A stretch of DNA of 43,883 bases from assembly GCA_938003725.1 (NCBI GenBank), contig CALKXX010000017.1, positions 1-43,883 of the forward strand, written 5' to 3'. Positions 8,536 through 18,232 of this stretch are shown here, in pieces. This DNA is from an uncultured Sphingomonadaceae bacterium. GTDB lineage: Bacteria; Pseudomonadota; Alphaproteobacteria; Sphingomonadales; Sphingomonadaceae. How positions within the stretch are numbered: position 1 is the first letter of the stretch; each line of letters starts with the position of its first letter. Under the pieces are notes generated by a model. The model was not told the DNA's origin and did no database searches. It saw nothing but the letters and a program-made list of their open reading frames with translations. A program made the translations under genes and the position numbers.

Positions 8536-10281
8536 GTGCTTCGTTCGTTCCTGTTTTTTATAGCAATATGCATAAGCTCTATCGGTGCCCCGTCAACGGC
8601 AAATATTTCTCAGCCGGCGGAATCAGGGACAAATGGCAAGGTCATTGTCTATGAGGCGGCGAAGATCATCACCATGGAACCGGGCTTTCCGGAAGCAAAG
8701 TTTGTCGCCACAGCAGATGGTATTGTTCTTGGCCTGGCCAACACGATCGAGGAACTGGATGCTTGGACCGACCAGCGGGACGTGACGATAGACCGACAAT
8801 TTGCCGATCGCATCATGATGCCCGGTTTTATCGAACCGCACATCCACCCGATGCAGACCATTATGATGCTGCCGCTGCCCTTTATCAGCCCCGAGCCATG
8901 GGCATTGCCCGGGAAAAACTATCCAGCGGCGCGCGGCGAGGTCCAATATGAAAGACGGCTGAAAGAGGAATTGGCAAAAAGCAAAGACAAGCTGTTTATC
9001 ACCTGGGGTCATCATCGCCTGTTCCACGGGGAGATGAACCGGGCCGCGTTAGACCGCATTGCACCCAATCGTCCGGTTGTGATCTGGCAGCGCAGTTTTC
9101 ACGAGATTATCGCAAACACAAAGGCGCTAGAGTTGCTTGACATTGGCAGCGAGACTGCCTTCAACGCCTATTTTGACAAGCCGGAAATTACTCCGGGTCA
9201 TGCGGACTATGCAAGCGGCATCATTCATGAGACCGCCCTGTTCGGCGGGATCGAAAAGCTTCGTGCCTACCTGTTTTCTCCTGCAAAGATGCAGCAGGGC
9301 TTGGCCGAGATGCGCCAGATGATGTTGGAAAATGGCGTCACCACAAGCGCCGATCTGGCCTTTGGCGGCTTTGGCGGACCAGAGATGGAATCGACACTCT
9401 TCAAGAGCCTCTATGATCAACCCACCACACCTTCGCGCATTCTTGCAATTCCCATTGCGCCGGTGGTTGGCGATGATCCCGATGCGTGGCTCAAAGACAT
9501 GCAGAGCAAATATCAAAGCGACAAATTCTTCTTTTCCAACCGTGTAAAGCTGCTCGCCGACGGTGCCTTTTTTGCCCAATATATGCAGATGAACCCGCCG
9601 GGCTATTCAGACGGCCACGAGGGGAAATGGATCACCGAGCCAGAGCAGGTCGAGAAATATACCAAGAAATTCTGGCAAGCGGGCTGGAATATTCATACCC
9701 ATGTCAACGGCGACAAGGGGTTGGATGTGGTGCTCGGTATCTCCGAAAAACTGCCGCCGCAATATGGTCAAAAACTGATCATGGAGCATTTGGGTTACTC
9801 CACCGAAGCACAGAACCGGCGCATTGCCGATATGGGCATCATGGTTTCCGCGCAGCCCAATTATATTCGCATACTTGGCGATAAATATGCAGCCACCGGG
9901 CTAGGTCCCGACCGCGCCGCACAGATGAACCGGCTGGGTTCACTAGAGCGAAAAGGCGTGCCACTGGCCCTGCATAGCGATTTCAACATGGCCCCAATTG
10001 ATCCACTCTATCTCGCCTGGGTGGCCAGCAACCGTGTGACTCTGGACGGCAATGTGAAGGCACCAGCGGAAAAACTGTCACTGGACAAGGCCCTACGTGC
10101 GATCACGATTGAGGCGGCACAGGTCATCGGTCTGGACGCAATGGTCGGCTCCATCGCAACCGGCAAGAAAGCCGATTTCACCGTACTGGACCGCGACCCT
10201 TATGCAGTGGGCGCTGTAAAACTGCGCGATGTGAAGGTGCAAGGCGTTGTGTTTGAAGGACAATGGTTTCCGGCGGAATAG
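8536..10281 (+). CDS. exported amidohydrolase (YtcJ-like)
   Basis: A 581-residue metal-dependent hydrolase of the amidohydrolase superfamily, YtcJ/LAF3 type. I place the start at the GTG at 8536, seven codons into the track ORF. It has GGGGAG 7 bases upstream and begins the signal peptide directly (VLRSFLFFIAICISSIG). Family features: MPGFIEPHIHP with the HxH metal pair, VKLLADGAFF, NIHTHVNGD, LIMEHLG and LHSDFNMAPIDP with the late Asp. The C-terminal KKADFTVLDRDPY strand is the usual composite beta domain. The substrate is unknown; members hydrolyse amides and carbamates. It is divergent from the small secreted protein, with about 78 bases between starts. Confidence 0.85.
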   Translation: MLRSFLFFIAICISSIGAPSTANISQPAESGTNGKVIVYEAAKIITMEPGFPEAKFVATADGIVLGLANTIEELDAWTDQRDVTIDRQFADRIMMPGFIEPHIHPMQTIMMLPLPFISPEPWALPGKNYPAARGEVQYERRLKEELAKSKDKLFITWGHHRLFHGEMNRAALDRIAPNRPVVIWQRSFHEIIANTKALELLDIGSETAFNAYFDKPEITPGHADYASGIIHETALFGGIEKLRAYLFSPAKMQQGLAEMRQMMLENGVTTSADLAFGGFGGPEMESTLFKSLYDQPTTPSRILAIPIAPVVGDDPDAWLKDMQSKYQSDKFFFSNRVKLLADGAFFAQYMQMNPPGYSDGHEGKWITEPEQVEKYTKKFWQAGWNIHTHVNGDKGLDVVLGISEKLPPQYGQKLIMEHLGYSTEAQNRRIADMGIMVSAQPNYIRILGDKYAATGLGPDRAAQMNRLGSLERKGVPLALHSDFNMAPIDPLYLAWVASNRVTLDGNVKAPAEKLSLDKALRAITIEAAQVIGLDAMVGSIATGKKADFTVLDRDPYAVGAVKLRDVKVQGVVFEGQWFPAE

Positions 10282-10363
10282 CAACGCCCGGCAAAGAACG
10301 AAAATTGATGGCACCAATTGCGAGGCAACGGTTTTATCGGAAGAAGAGAAACTTCGAATTGCC

Positions 10364-11935
10364 TCAATTCACGCCGCGCTCATGCCCCTTCCAATAGGGA
10401 TCACGTAATTCGCGGCGCAGAATCTTTCCGCTGGCGTTGCGTGGCAACTCCGCGATTACATCAACTGATTTCGGCACCTTGAACCCAGCGATCCGTTCGC
10501 GTGCATGGGCGATTACGCTGTCTGCATCGACCTCCTCGACACCGGGTTTGGGGGAGACGACTGCTTTCACCGCTTCTCCCCACTTTGCGTCGGGCACTCC
10601 AATGACGGCGACTTCGTTGACTTGCGGGTGACCGAATATCGCGTTTTCGACCTCTGCCGGATAGACATTTTCTCCGCCGGAGATGATCATGTCCTTGACC
10701 CGGTCTTTAATATAGAAATAACCATCCTCGTCCATCACTGCCGCGTCACCGGTATAGAGCCAGCCGTCCGCGTCCACTGTCTCTTTGGTTTTCGCATCAT
10801 TGTTGAAATAATGCAGCATGTTCAGGCCGCTGCGCGTGGCGATTTCGCCAATGGTGCCCGGCGGTACTTCTTTGTGGTTCTCGTCCACGATTTTCAGCTC
10901 CACACCAGGCAGAGGGACACCGATACCGCGCATCCGCTCATTGCCTTCCGGGTCGTGGTCCGCCGGCGGCAATATGCAGACCGTACCTGTGGTTTCGGTC
11001 ATACCATATTGCTGACAGAACAGCGCTTGCGGCATCGTCTTTATACATTGCCTTAACAGTTCCAGCGGGATCGGTGCGGCGCCATAAGTGACAGACCGGA
11101 CGTTGGAAAAATCCGTTTCCTGCGCGCGCGGAACACTGACCAGCATTTGCAAAGCCGTGGGCACGAGGAAAAATTGATTGAGTCCTTTGTCGATACAATC
11201 GAGGACGCCATCAGGCGTGAATTCGGGAATGACCATCATGGTCGCGCCGCTGTAAATGCTAATTGGTCCGATACCCGACCCGGCAATATGCGCACAGGGC
11301 ATCACCGCCAATGTGCTGTCACCCGGGTTCAAATCAATCCACGCATGTTCCGGTTTACCCTGCACCAGAGGCCGCATTTTGAACAGATTATCGCTGGAAA
11401 GAACCGCGCCCTTGGGGTTGCCCGTGGTTCCGGATGTATAGAGTTGCAGCGCACCATCAGCAGGATCAATTTCCGGGAGATCGCCGGGCGTGGTTTCATC
11501 ACGCCATGCGGTCAGGGATTGCAAATCAGTGCTGTCATCGGTGCAGAGAATTGACTGCGTCCCTGCTTCCGCAGCAGCATTTTTCGCGACATCGGCAAAT
11601 CCCGGTTCGCATATAAGCAGCGGTGCCTTCGTATCTTTCAATACATAGGCAACCTCCGGCGCGGCCAGCCGCCAGCCAATTGGCGCAATCACCATGCCCG
11701 CGCGCGTGGCCGCGGCGAAGAGGGTGAAGTAAAGACCGCTATTCTTACCAAGCCAGCAAATTCGATCGCCCTTGTTCAGCTTTGCTCCTGTAAAGGCGCG
11801 TGCATAGTCGGTGACCAACTTATCTAGTTTGGCATAGCTCAGCTGTCCCGACGGGCAATCAATCGCCATATTATCCGGTGTCTTTTCAGCCCATTGGGCA
11901 ATAGATGAACTCATGCAGCGGCGAGTCTCTGTCAT
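10364..11935 (-). CDS. AMP-binding acyl-CoA synthetase
   Basis: A 523-residue adenylate-forming acyl-CoA ligase of normal length. The P-loop-like motif LYTSGTTGNPKGAVLS lies at about 165-180. QQYGMTETTGTV is the A5 motif, LYTGDAAVMDEDGYFYIKDRVKDMI the A7/A8 hinge region, and PRNASGKILRREL the A10 motif with the catalytic Lys. It would activate a fatty or aromatic acid with ATP and CoA. AGAGGA lies 9 bases before the ATG at 11935, supporting that start over an internal Met at residue 8. It is convergent with the amidohydrolase; the 82 bases between hold no clear terminator. The exact substrate is unknown. Confidence 0.87.
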   Translation of the reverse strand: MTETRRCMSSSIAQWAEKTPDNMAIDCPSGQLSYAKLDKLVTDYARAFTGAKLNKGDRICWLGKNSGLYFTLFAAATRAGMVIAPIGWRLAAPEVAYVLKDTKAPLLICEPGFADVAKNAAAEAGTQSILCTDDSTDLQSLTAWRDETTPGDLPEIDPADGALQLYTSGTTGNPKGAVLSSDNLFKMRPLVQGKPEHAWIDLNPGDSTLAVMPCAHIAGSGIGPISIYSGATMMVIPEFTPDGVLDCIDKGLNQFFLVPTALQMLVSVPRAQETDFSNVRSVTYGAAPIPLELLRQCIKTMPQALFCQQYGMTETTGTVCILPPADHDPEGNERMRGIGVPLPGVELKIVDENHKEVPPGTIGEIATRSGLNMLHYFNNDAKTKETVDADGWLYTGDAAVMDEDGYFYIKDRVKDMIISGGENVYPAEVENAIFGHPQVNEVAVIGVPDAKWGEAVKAVVSPKPGVEEVDADSVIAHARERIAGFKVPKSVDVIAELPRNASGKILRRELRDPYWKGHERGVN

Positions 11936-11999
11936 CGGGGCGAATCCTCTCTTTATGGTGGAACGGGATTAAGCCGGAGACGTAAAGCGTGCAAGTGCT

Positions 12000-12638
12000 T
12001 CAAATTTTTCGATAAACCAGCGAGATATTGTTCGCGGGCATTTCAATCAAACTTTCGCGGGCAAAACCGGTCTCGTCCGCGAGCGTGTCTATATCGGCGA
12101 CATCGCGGATACCCCACTGCAAATTGCGACTTTTCAAGCTGCGTTCGAAATCGAGATTGCCTTGCGCCGGTTCGATACCTTCTTGAAAATAGGGGCCATA
12201 GAGGAACAAGGGCGCGCCCGGTGCGAGCAACTTTGCCGCTTTTTCAAACAAGCCGATTGATGCCTCCCATGGGCTGATATGGATCATGTTTATACAAATA
12301 AGTGCATCGGGGTGTTCAATGTCCCAATCTGTCGCAAGTGCATCCAGCTGCATGGGTGACAAAACATTGCGTGCTTCTGCGCGTTTCGTCCACGCTGCGA
12401 TGGAGCGACAGCATTCTGGATCAGGATCGCTGGGCTGAAAACTGATATCCGGAAATTTCTGTCCAAAGAATACCGCATGTTCGCCGGTCCCGCTTGCGAT
12501 TTCCAGCACCGTGCCTCTATCTGGCAAAATTCGCCGTAAGACATCCACTATCGCATCACGGTTACGCATTGTTGCGGGTGCATGTTTCTGATCATCGGGG
12601 GTGGGGTCGTCAACGAACCATGGTTTGGAGTCAGCCAT
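12000..12638 (-). CDS. DUF938 SAM-dependent methyltransferase
   Basis: A 212-residue class I methyltransferase of the DUF938 family (bacterial relatives of METTL26). The SAM-binding motif I is LEIASGTGEHAVFF at about 45-58, preceded by the family stretch HAPATMRNRDAIVDVLR. The acidic post-I motif follows in FQPSDPDPEC, and INMIHISPWEA is the typical motif IV region. The C-terminus is hydrophobic and short. No methyl acceptor is known for this family as far as I can say. It overlaps the upstream BASS transporter by 8 bases and looks like the last gene of the glycine-riboswitch operon. A role in one-carbon or SAM metabolism would fit but is only suggested by position. Confidence 0.85.
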   Translation of the reverse strand: MADSKPWFVDDPTPDDQKHAPATMRNRDAIVDVLRRILPDRGTVLEIASGTGEHAVFFGQKFPDISFQPSDPDPECCRSIAAWTKRAEARNVLSPMQLDALATDWDIEHPDALICINMIHISPWEASIGLFEKAAKLLAPGAPLFLYGPYFQEGIEPAQGNLDFERSLKSRNLQWGIRDVADIDTLADETGFARESLIEMPANNISLVYRKI

Positions 12639-13617
12639 CAGGCACCTCTTTCACAATCGCCTGCCGGCGCCATAAGGCCGCCAGAAAGCTTCCAATGACC
12701 ACGTGATATACTGCCGAAATCGCGCTGGGTACTGGCGCAAGTGCGGCTTGCATCGGCGTTGCAAACTGCCCGGCAAATGTCGGCGTTGCAGCCAAGGTAG
12801 AGCCAAGACCGCTATTTTGCATGCCAACCTCAATGCTGATCGTCCGGCGTTCTTGGGCGCCAAAGCCCAACCATTTCGTGATGAGATAGCCCAATCCAAA
12901 ACCAAATGCATGAAGCAGGAATATTGCGAGCATCAACGCACCAAAATGCTGTTCGATCAGCGCTTTGCTATTGGCAATAATGCCCCCCACAATCAGCACC
13001 ACCACAATCACCGAGGCCAGCGGAGAGACATTTGAAATACTTGCGGTCAACTTTGGGAAGTACCGGTTTAGCAGCACCCCGGCGACCACCGGCAACAGCA
13101 CGATGGAGATCATATTTATGAACAGGCTCCATTGGTCAATCTCAACAAACTTACCCGCCAGCCAACCGGTGAGCAAAGGCGTGGCGATAACGGCAATCAG
13201 AGTAGAGACCATGGTCATCGTGACGGACAATGCCAGATTGGCATTGGCAAGATAGGCAACCACATTTGACGCAGTGCCGCCGGGGCAACAGGAAACCAGA
13301 ATCAATCCAACCGCCAACCCCGTCTCTAAGCCAAATATCATAGCCAAGCTGATACCGGCCAGCGGCATCAAAGTGAATTGCAACAAAACACCGGACGCCA
13401 CGCATTTTGGAATCCGCATGATACGTTTGAAATCATCAAAGGAGAGTGTCAGCCCCATTCCAAGCATGATCAGACCCAACATCACGCTGACCAACGACTG
13501 GCCAAAAGGGCGGAAACGGCCATCAACGACCCAGATGAAATGATCAGGAATGAACCACGCCCATGCGGTGCCCAGCACTGTCCACAGAGCAAAAAAATTG
13601 GTCAGTCGGTGGATCAT
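12631..13617 (-). CDS. bile acid:sodium symporter family transporter (BASS/YocS-like)
   Basis: A 328-residue integral membrane protein with about nine to ten hydrophobic segments. The family hallmark LVSCCPGGTASNVVAYLANANLALSV is present, as is EVGMQNSGLGSTLA in the second repeat, the Na+-site region of ASBT homologues. I use the ATG at 13617 (MIHRLTNFFALWT), which leaves 13 bases after gcvPB; the track start lies inside gcvPB. Bacterial BASS proteins carry organic anions such as pantoate, pyruvate or other keto acids. Its place behind gcvPB in a riboswitch-led operon suggests a substrate linked to glycine or one-carbon metabolism. That is inference. Confidence 0.87.
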   Translation of the reverse strand: MIHRLTNFFALWTVLGTAWAWFIPDHFIWVVDGRFRPFGQSLVSVMLGLIMLGMGLTLSFDDFKRIMRIPKCVASGVLLQFTLMPLAGISLAMIFGLETGLAVGLILVSCCPGGTASNVVAYLANANLALSVTMTMVSTLIAVIATPLLTGWLAGKFVEIDQWSLFINMISIVLLPVVAGVLLNRYFPKLTASISNVSPLASVIVVVLIVGGIIANSKALIEQHFGALMLAIFLLHAFGFGLGYLITKWLGFGAQERRTISIEVGMQNSGLGSTLAATPTFAGQFATPMQAALAPVPSAISAVYHVVIGSFLAALWRRQAIVKEVPDG

Positions 13618-13630
13618 GACGCGGCCCGGA

Positions 13631-15217
13631 TCATTCGGCTGCTTCGGCAAACTCCTCCGGCTCACTCCACGTCAAAATAGGTTTGCGTGCAGCCAACGTT
13701 TCATCAAGGCGGCGGCGAGGCGCAAAGTGAGGAGCAGATTTAAGCAACTCATCCCCTGCCTTCGCCCGTTTTGCAACCGAACGCAGTGCCCCGATAAATT
13801 GATCGACGGCCGCCTTGCTTTCCGTTTCCGTAGGTTCAACCAGCATCGCGCCGTGCACAACCAAAGGGAAATACATGGTCATCGGGTGGTAGCCCTCATC
13901 GATCAACCCTTTTGCCAGATCCAGCGTCGTCAGATCATTGGCAAATCCATCGTCCGAAAATAACGCTTCATGCATGCAAGGCCCGGATTTACCAAAGGGT
14001 GCGTCCAGAACATCTTCCAGACTACGCAACACATAGTTGGCGTTCAGCACGGCATCTTCGGCAACTTGTTTTAGCCCGTCCGCGCCATGGCTCAGCATAT
14101 ATGTAAGTGCGCGTGTGAACATCCCCATCTGGCCGTGGAACGCGACCATGCGGCCGAAACTGCTATTATGATGGTCTTCGGCTGTTTCCTCTTCGACGAT
14201 GTAGAAATGATTATCTTCTTCACGTTTTTCGACGAACGGAAGCGGGGCATATGGTGCCAGCGCTTCGGAGAAAACAACTGGACCAGAGCCAGGACCACCA
14301 CCGCCATGAGGGGTGGAGAACGTCTTATGTAAGTTGATGTGCATCGCATCAACGCCCAAATCGCCGGGACGCACCCGGCCAACAATGGCGTTAAAATTCG
14401 CGCCGTCACAATAGACCAGACCACCGGCGTCGTGGACCGCATCGGATATCGCTTTCATGTCGGGTTCAAATAATCCGCATGTGTTTGGATTGGTAATCAT
14501 CACGCCTGCAACGTCCGGCCCCAGACGCGCTTTTAACGCATCCAAGTCAACTCGGCCTGCATCATTGGCGGGAATATCTTCGACCTTATATCCCGCAAAG
14601 GCCGCCGTTGCCGGATTGGTTCCATGCGCGCTTTCCGGGACCAGGATAACTTCGCGCGCATCGCCGCGTGCTTCCAACGCAGAGCGAATGGCCAATATTC
14701 CACATAATTCGCCATGAGCACCAGCTTTTGGAGACATGGCGACGGCTGGCATACCGGTTAGTTTTTTCAGCCAGTCGGCCAGCTCATAAATCGTCTTCAA
14801 CGCGCCCTGTACGGTTTCCATCGGCTGCAATGGATGAATGTCGGCGAAGCCTTTTAATCGCGCCATTTTCTCATTGAGGCGTGGATTATGTTTCATCGTG
14901 CAACTGCCCAATGGGAACAGGCCAACGTCGATCGCATAATTCTGACGACTCAAACGTGTGTAGTGACGCACAGCTTCTGCTTCGGATAGTCCGGGAACTG
15001 ATATTGGTTCGCTTCGATCCAGACCGCCCAAGCGACTTTCCACGTCCGGCGCATCAGGCAGGTCGACCCCGCTGCGGGCAGGCGATCCGATTTCGAAAAT
15101 TAACGGCTCATCGACAATCAACGCACGGTTGCCTGTGTGAGTGGTCGGTAAATTGTTATCAGGCATGATCAAATTCTCTTCCTGTTTGGTAGGGCGTCCT
15201 TCAGCCAACATGCTCAT
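13631..15217 (-). CDS. gcvPB: glycine dehydrogenase (decarboxylating) subunit 2
   Basis: A 528-residue C-terminal half of the split P-protein, the PLP enzyme that decarboxylates glycine and passes the aminomethyl group to lipoyl-GcvH. The PLP Lys is in MHINLHKTFSTPHGGGGPGSGP (about K298). SCTMKHNPRLNEK, VPESAHGTNPATAAF and MITNPNTCGLFEP are typical of the family. The start at 15217 overlaps the gcvPA stop as ATGA and keeps the family MSM..GRPT N-terminus. A second ATG at 15166 has a stronger AGGAAGAG upstream and cannot be excluded. It works as a heterotetramer with GcvPA, encoded just upstream. Confidence 0.95.
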   Translation of the reverse strand: MSMLAEGRPTKQEENLIMPDNNLPTTHTGNRALIVDEPLIFEIGSPARSGVDLPDAPDVESRLGGLDRSEPISVPGLSEAEAVRHYTRLSRQNYAIDVGLFPLGSCTMKHNPRLNEKMARLKGFADIHPLQPMETVQGALKTIYELADWLKKLTGMPAVAMSPKAGAHGELCGILAIRSALEARGDAREVILVPESAHGTNPATAAFAGYKVEDIPANDAGRVDLDALKARLGPDVAGVMITNPNTCGLFEPDMKAISDAVHDAGGLVYCDGANFNAIVGRVRPGDLGVDAMHINLHKTFSTPHGGGGPGSGPVVFSEALAPYAPLPFVEKREEDNHFYIVEEETAEDHHNSSFGRMVAFHGQMGMFTRALTYMLSHGADGLKQVAEDAVLNANYVLRSLEDVLDAPFGKSGPCMHEALFSDDGFANDLTTLDLAKGLIDEGYHPMTMYFPLVVHGAMLVEPTETESKAAVDQFIGALRSVAKRAKAGDELLKSAPHFAPRRRLDETLAARKPILTWSEPEEFAEAAE

Positions 15218-16584
15218 AGCCGTTCGCTTCCCAGCTCTGTGGCAAGCGCATCTGCCAACATCTCAACCTCATCATCAGTTGATGTTTCGGTGACCGCGAC
15301 CAACAGGCCATGCGCCAACTTTTTTTCGTCCGGATAAAGTCGTCCCAGTGACACGCCGGCCAAAATTCGCTGATCAGCCAAGCGGCGTACAATTGGGCGT
15401 GCATCACTATCAAGAACCAACGTGAACTCATTGAAAAAGCTATCGTTCAACAAGGAAACGCCGTTGATTGATGACAGTTTATCCGCCACCTGCACGGCTT
15501 TCTTGTGGTTGAGCATCGCTAATTCCCGCAAGCCTTTTTCACCGAGCAAAGTCATATGGGCGGTGAAAGCCAGAGCGCATAACCCACTGTTCGTACAGAT
15601 GTTTGACGTCGCTTTTTCACGCCGAATATGCTGTTCGCGCGTCGACAAAGTCAGGACAAATCCGCGTTTACCTTCCGCGTCAACCGTCTCTCCGCAAAGT
15701 CGTCCCGGCATCTGGCGGACATATTTTTGCTTGCACCCGAACAACCCAACATAGGGGCCGCCAAATTGCAGTCCAACGCCAAGTGACTGGCCTTCGCCAA
15801 CCACGATATCCGCGTCCATTTCACCCGGAGATTTAATTGCCCCCAGGGCAACAGGTTCGGTCACAACGGCAATGAGCAATGCCTTATGGGCATGCGCCTT
15901 TTCTGCCAACGCGGACATATCGCCAATTCGTCCTAATATATCTGGATATTGGACCACAACACAGCTGGTATCATCGTCAATCTGATCAATCAGCATCTCG
16001 CTATCAATTCCAGCGTCCAATGACGGCACCTGATACGATAACTGATCTTTGGTAAACCGCGCCATGGTATTGCAAACCGAAACATAATGCGGATGCAGGC
16101 CGGGCGAGAGAACGGCTTTGCCCCGTTTGGTGATACGCCGTGCCATGACAATCGCTTCCCAACAGGCGGTGGAACCGTCATACATACTGGCATTGGCTAC
16201 ATCGACACCAAAAAGACGCGCGACCTGAGTCTGAAATTCGAAGAGCGTCTGCAATGTCCCCTGTGCAATCTCTGGTTGATATGGCGTATAAGCGGTCAGA
16301 AACTCGCCGCGCTGAATGATATGATCAACCGATGCGGGCACATGATGGCGATAGGCCCCTGCCCCCAGAAAGAATGGCATATCACCGGCAGCGTGATTTT
16401 GTTTTGCCAGTGCCTTCATATGCGCCTCGACCGCCATTTCACCAGCATATGTCGGCAAATCGCGGATGGGACCGTCCAACTGTACTTCCTTCGGTACATC
16501 GACGAAAAGAGCATCAACCGACTCTGCACCTATCTTTGCGAGCATATCCTGACGATCATCCTGAGTCAGCGGTAGGTAACGCAT
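15214..16584 (-). CDS. gcvPA: glycine dehydrogenase (decarboxylating) subunit 1
   Basis: A 456-residue N-terminal half of the split glycine decarboxylase. It is a fold type I aminotransferase-like subunit that pairs with GcvPB but lacks the PLP lysine. Recognised stretches are MRYLPLTQDDRQDML at the N-terminus, PFFLGAGAYRHHVPASVDHI, TAYTPYQPEIAQGTLQTLFEFQ and NASMYDGSTA. I choose the ATG at 16584, with AAGGAAG just upstream, because MRYLPLT is the usual family start. An ATG at 16599 with its own GGGAGGG is also possible. It lies 49 bases after gcvH and overlaps gcvPB by 4 bases, so the two subunits are translationally coupled. Confidence 0.95.
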   Translation of the reverse strand: MRYLPLTQDDRQDMLAKIGAESVDALFVDVPKEVQLDGPIRDLPTYAGEMAVEAHMKALAKQNHAAGDMPFFLGAGAYRHHVPASVDHIIQRGEFLTAYTPYQPEIAQGTLQTLFEFQTQVARLFGVDVANASMYDGSTACWEAIVMARRITKRGKAVLSPGLHPHYVSVCNTMARFTKDQLSYQVPSLDAGIDSEMLIDQIDDDTSCVVVQYPDILGRIGDMSALAEKAHAHKALLIAVVTEPVALGAIKSPGEMDADIVVGEGQSLGVGLQFGGPYVGLFGCKQKYVRQMPGRLCGETVDAEGKRGFVLTLSTREQHIRREKATSNICTNSGLCALAFTAHMTLLGEKGLRELAMLNHKKAVQVADKLSSINGVSLLNDSFFNEFTLVLDSDARPIVRRLADQRILAGVSLGRLYPDEKKLAHGLLVAVTETSTDDEVEMLADALATELGSERL

Positions 16585-16633
16585 GTTCACTTCCTTCATT
16601 TAGGTCCCTCCCCAAAAGGAGAGGCAAGACATC

Positions 16634-17005
16634 TCAAAGATCGTCGACAAATGCTTTATAAGCTTTTTCATCCATCAAATCGGTAAGCTCGTCCTTGTCC
16701 GTCAGGGTGAGGCGGAAAAACCAGCCATCTTCTTCTGCCGACGAATTCACCAGTGCCGGTTCATCTTCCAGCGCGTCATTCACTTCGACAACTTCGCCCG
16801 AAACCGCGGCATAAACGTCCGATGCAGCTTTTACCGATTCGACCACCGCGGCATCATCACCCTGCGATAATTCTGCGCCAACATCAGGTGTTTCGACAAA
16901 TACGATGTCACCCAGTTGTTCCTGTGCATAGTCGGTAATTCCGACGGTCGCGGTATCGCCTTCAACATCGACCCATTCATGTTCTTCGGTAAAATATCGG
17001 CTCAT
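16634..17005 (-). CDS. gcvH: glycine cleavage system H protein
   Basis: A 123-residue lipoyl carrier of the glycine cleavage system. The lipoylation lysine is K59 in [13 protein letters not shown], within the conserved hammerhead domain. The N-terminus [35 protein letters not shown] is canonical. It carries the aminomethyl group from the P-protein to GcvT and is reoxidised by dihydrolipoamide dehydrogenase, whose gene is not in this window. It sits 23 bases after gcvT in the same operon, under the upstream glycine riboswitch. Confidence 0.97.
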   Translation of the reverse strand: MSRYFTEEHEWVDVEGDTATVGITDYAQEQLGDIVFVETPDVGAELSQGDDAAVVESVKAASDVYAAVSGEVVEVNDALEDEPALVNSSAEEDGWFFRLTLTDKDELTDLMDEKAYKAFVDDL

Positions 17006-17028
17006 AATATCGTCCTTCTTCAGTCAGT

Positions 17029-18183
17029 CTATATTTTGGGTTTGCGGTGATAGTTATGCGGCACAAACGGCATGTCCGCGACGGTACATGTGATTTGCTT
17101 TTTGCGTTGCTGCACGGTGATGGCAGTCCCTGTTTCGGAAAGCTCCATTGGTACATAAGCCATGGCAATTGGGCGTTGCAACGTGGGCGAAAACCCACCG
17201 CTGGTAATCTTTCCAATGACCGTACCGTCTTCAGACACAATATCGGCACCTTCTCGCGCCGGCTGACGACCATCAACGAACAGGCCCACACGCTTAGTCT
17301 CTGCCTTATCCGGATATTGGGCGAGCACCCTATCAGCGCCGGCAAAATTTCCTTCTTCGCGGCGTGCCTTGGAAAGCGCAAAATTCAGATTTGCTTCTAC
17401 CGGCAGTACATCTGGAGTCATATCATGGCCATAAAGCGGTAATCCCGCTTCCAGCCGCAAGCTATCACGGGCGCCAAGACCGATCGGACGCACTTCTTCT
17501 AATGCAACCAATGCATTGGCAAATGCCTCTACATGCTCTGCCCCAATGCTAATTTCAAACCCGTCTTCGCCCGTATAGCCGGCGCGCGTAATTCCAACCG
17601 GCACACCGTTCCAGATAAACGGCCCTGCTTCCATGAAATATAAATCCGAAGGCACGGGCCAACCAGGTTCGCGTGGCTCAATACCAAGCTTGTTCAAGGC
17701 CTGTGCCGCCTTGGGCCCTTGCAGCGCCAACAGCGGCTGGTCCTCTGCATGATCGACGGTGACGGAATCCGGTAATTGCTCGCGCATATAGGCAATGTCG
17801 TCATATTTGGTTGCGCCGTTGACCACCAGATAAAGATTACGGCCGGTATTGGTGACCATCAAATCGTCCAATATGCCGCCATCCTTTGCCAGTAACAGCG
17901 TATAGCGAACTTTGCCGGGTTTCAGCGCCGATATATTGCCCGGTACAATGGCCTCCAGTGCTTCCGCTGCGCTCTCGCCGCTCAGGTTTAATTGCCCCAT
18001 ATGCGACACATCGAACAGCCCAGCTTCTGTACGCGTCCAAAGATGCTCGGCCATGACGCCTTCAAACTGGACCGGCATTTCATATCCGGCAAAGGGGACC
18101 ATCCGCGCGCCAAGGCTGCGGTGCCAATCACCAAGTGGCAATTGTTTCAAGTTTTCCCCGATATTTTGGTTATTTTCACTCAT
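17029..18183 (-). CDS. gcvT: glycine cleavage system T protein (aminomethyltransferase)
   Basis: A 384-residue tetrahydrofolate-dependent aminomethyltransferase. It releases ammonia from the lipoyl-bound aminomethyl group and makes 5,10-methylene-THF. Family signatures: HRSLGARMVPFAGYEMPVQF near the N-terminus, GLFDVSHMGQL, the ILDDLMVT region, GYTGEDGFEISI and the C-terminal SGGFSPTL. The track ORF begins at 18303 but its first 40 residues are a read-through of the riboswitch. The ATG at 18183 (MSENNQNIG), with GGAAATCTG upstream, is the real start. It is the first gene of the gcv operon, 49 bases after the end of the second aptamer. Confidence 0.95.
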   Translation of the reverse strand: MSENNQNIGENLKQLPLGDWHRSLGARMVPFAGYEMPVQFEGVMAEHLWTRTEAGLFDVSHMGQLNLSGESAAEALEAIVPGNISALKPGKVRYTLLLAKDGGILDDLMVTNTGRNLYLVVNGATKYDDIAYMREQLPDSVTVDHAEDQPLLALQGPKAAQALNKLGIEPREPGWPVPSDLYFMEAGPFIWNGVPVGITRAGYTGEDGFEISIGAEHVEAFANALVALEEVRPIGLGARDSLRLEAGLPLYGHDMTPDVLPVEANLNFALSKARREEGNFAGADRVLAQYPDKAETKRVGLFVDGRQPAREGADIVSEDGTVIGKITSGGFSPTLQRPIAMAYVPMELSETGTAITVQQRKKQITCTVADMPFVPHNYHRKPKI

Positions 18184-18232
18184 CAGATTTCCGTACAAAA
18201 GACAGCCCACAGCAAAGCCCTGCAAAACTGCC

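Noticed and set aside
10282-10363. Searched for a terminator between the convergent amidohydrolase and acyl-CoA synthetase genes
   Set aside because: Only a 4-base ATTG/CAAT pairing was seen, so no feature is reported.
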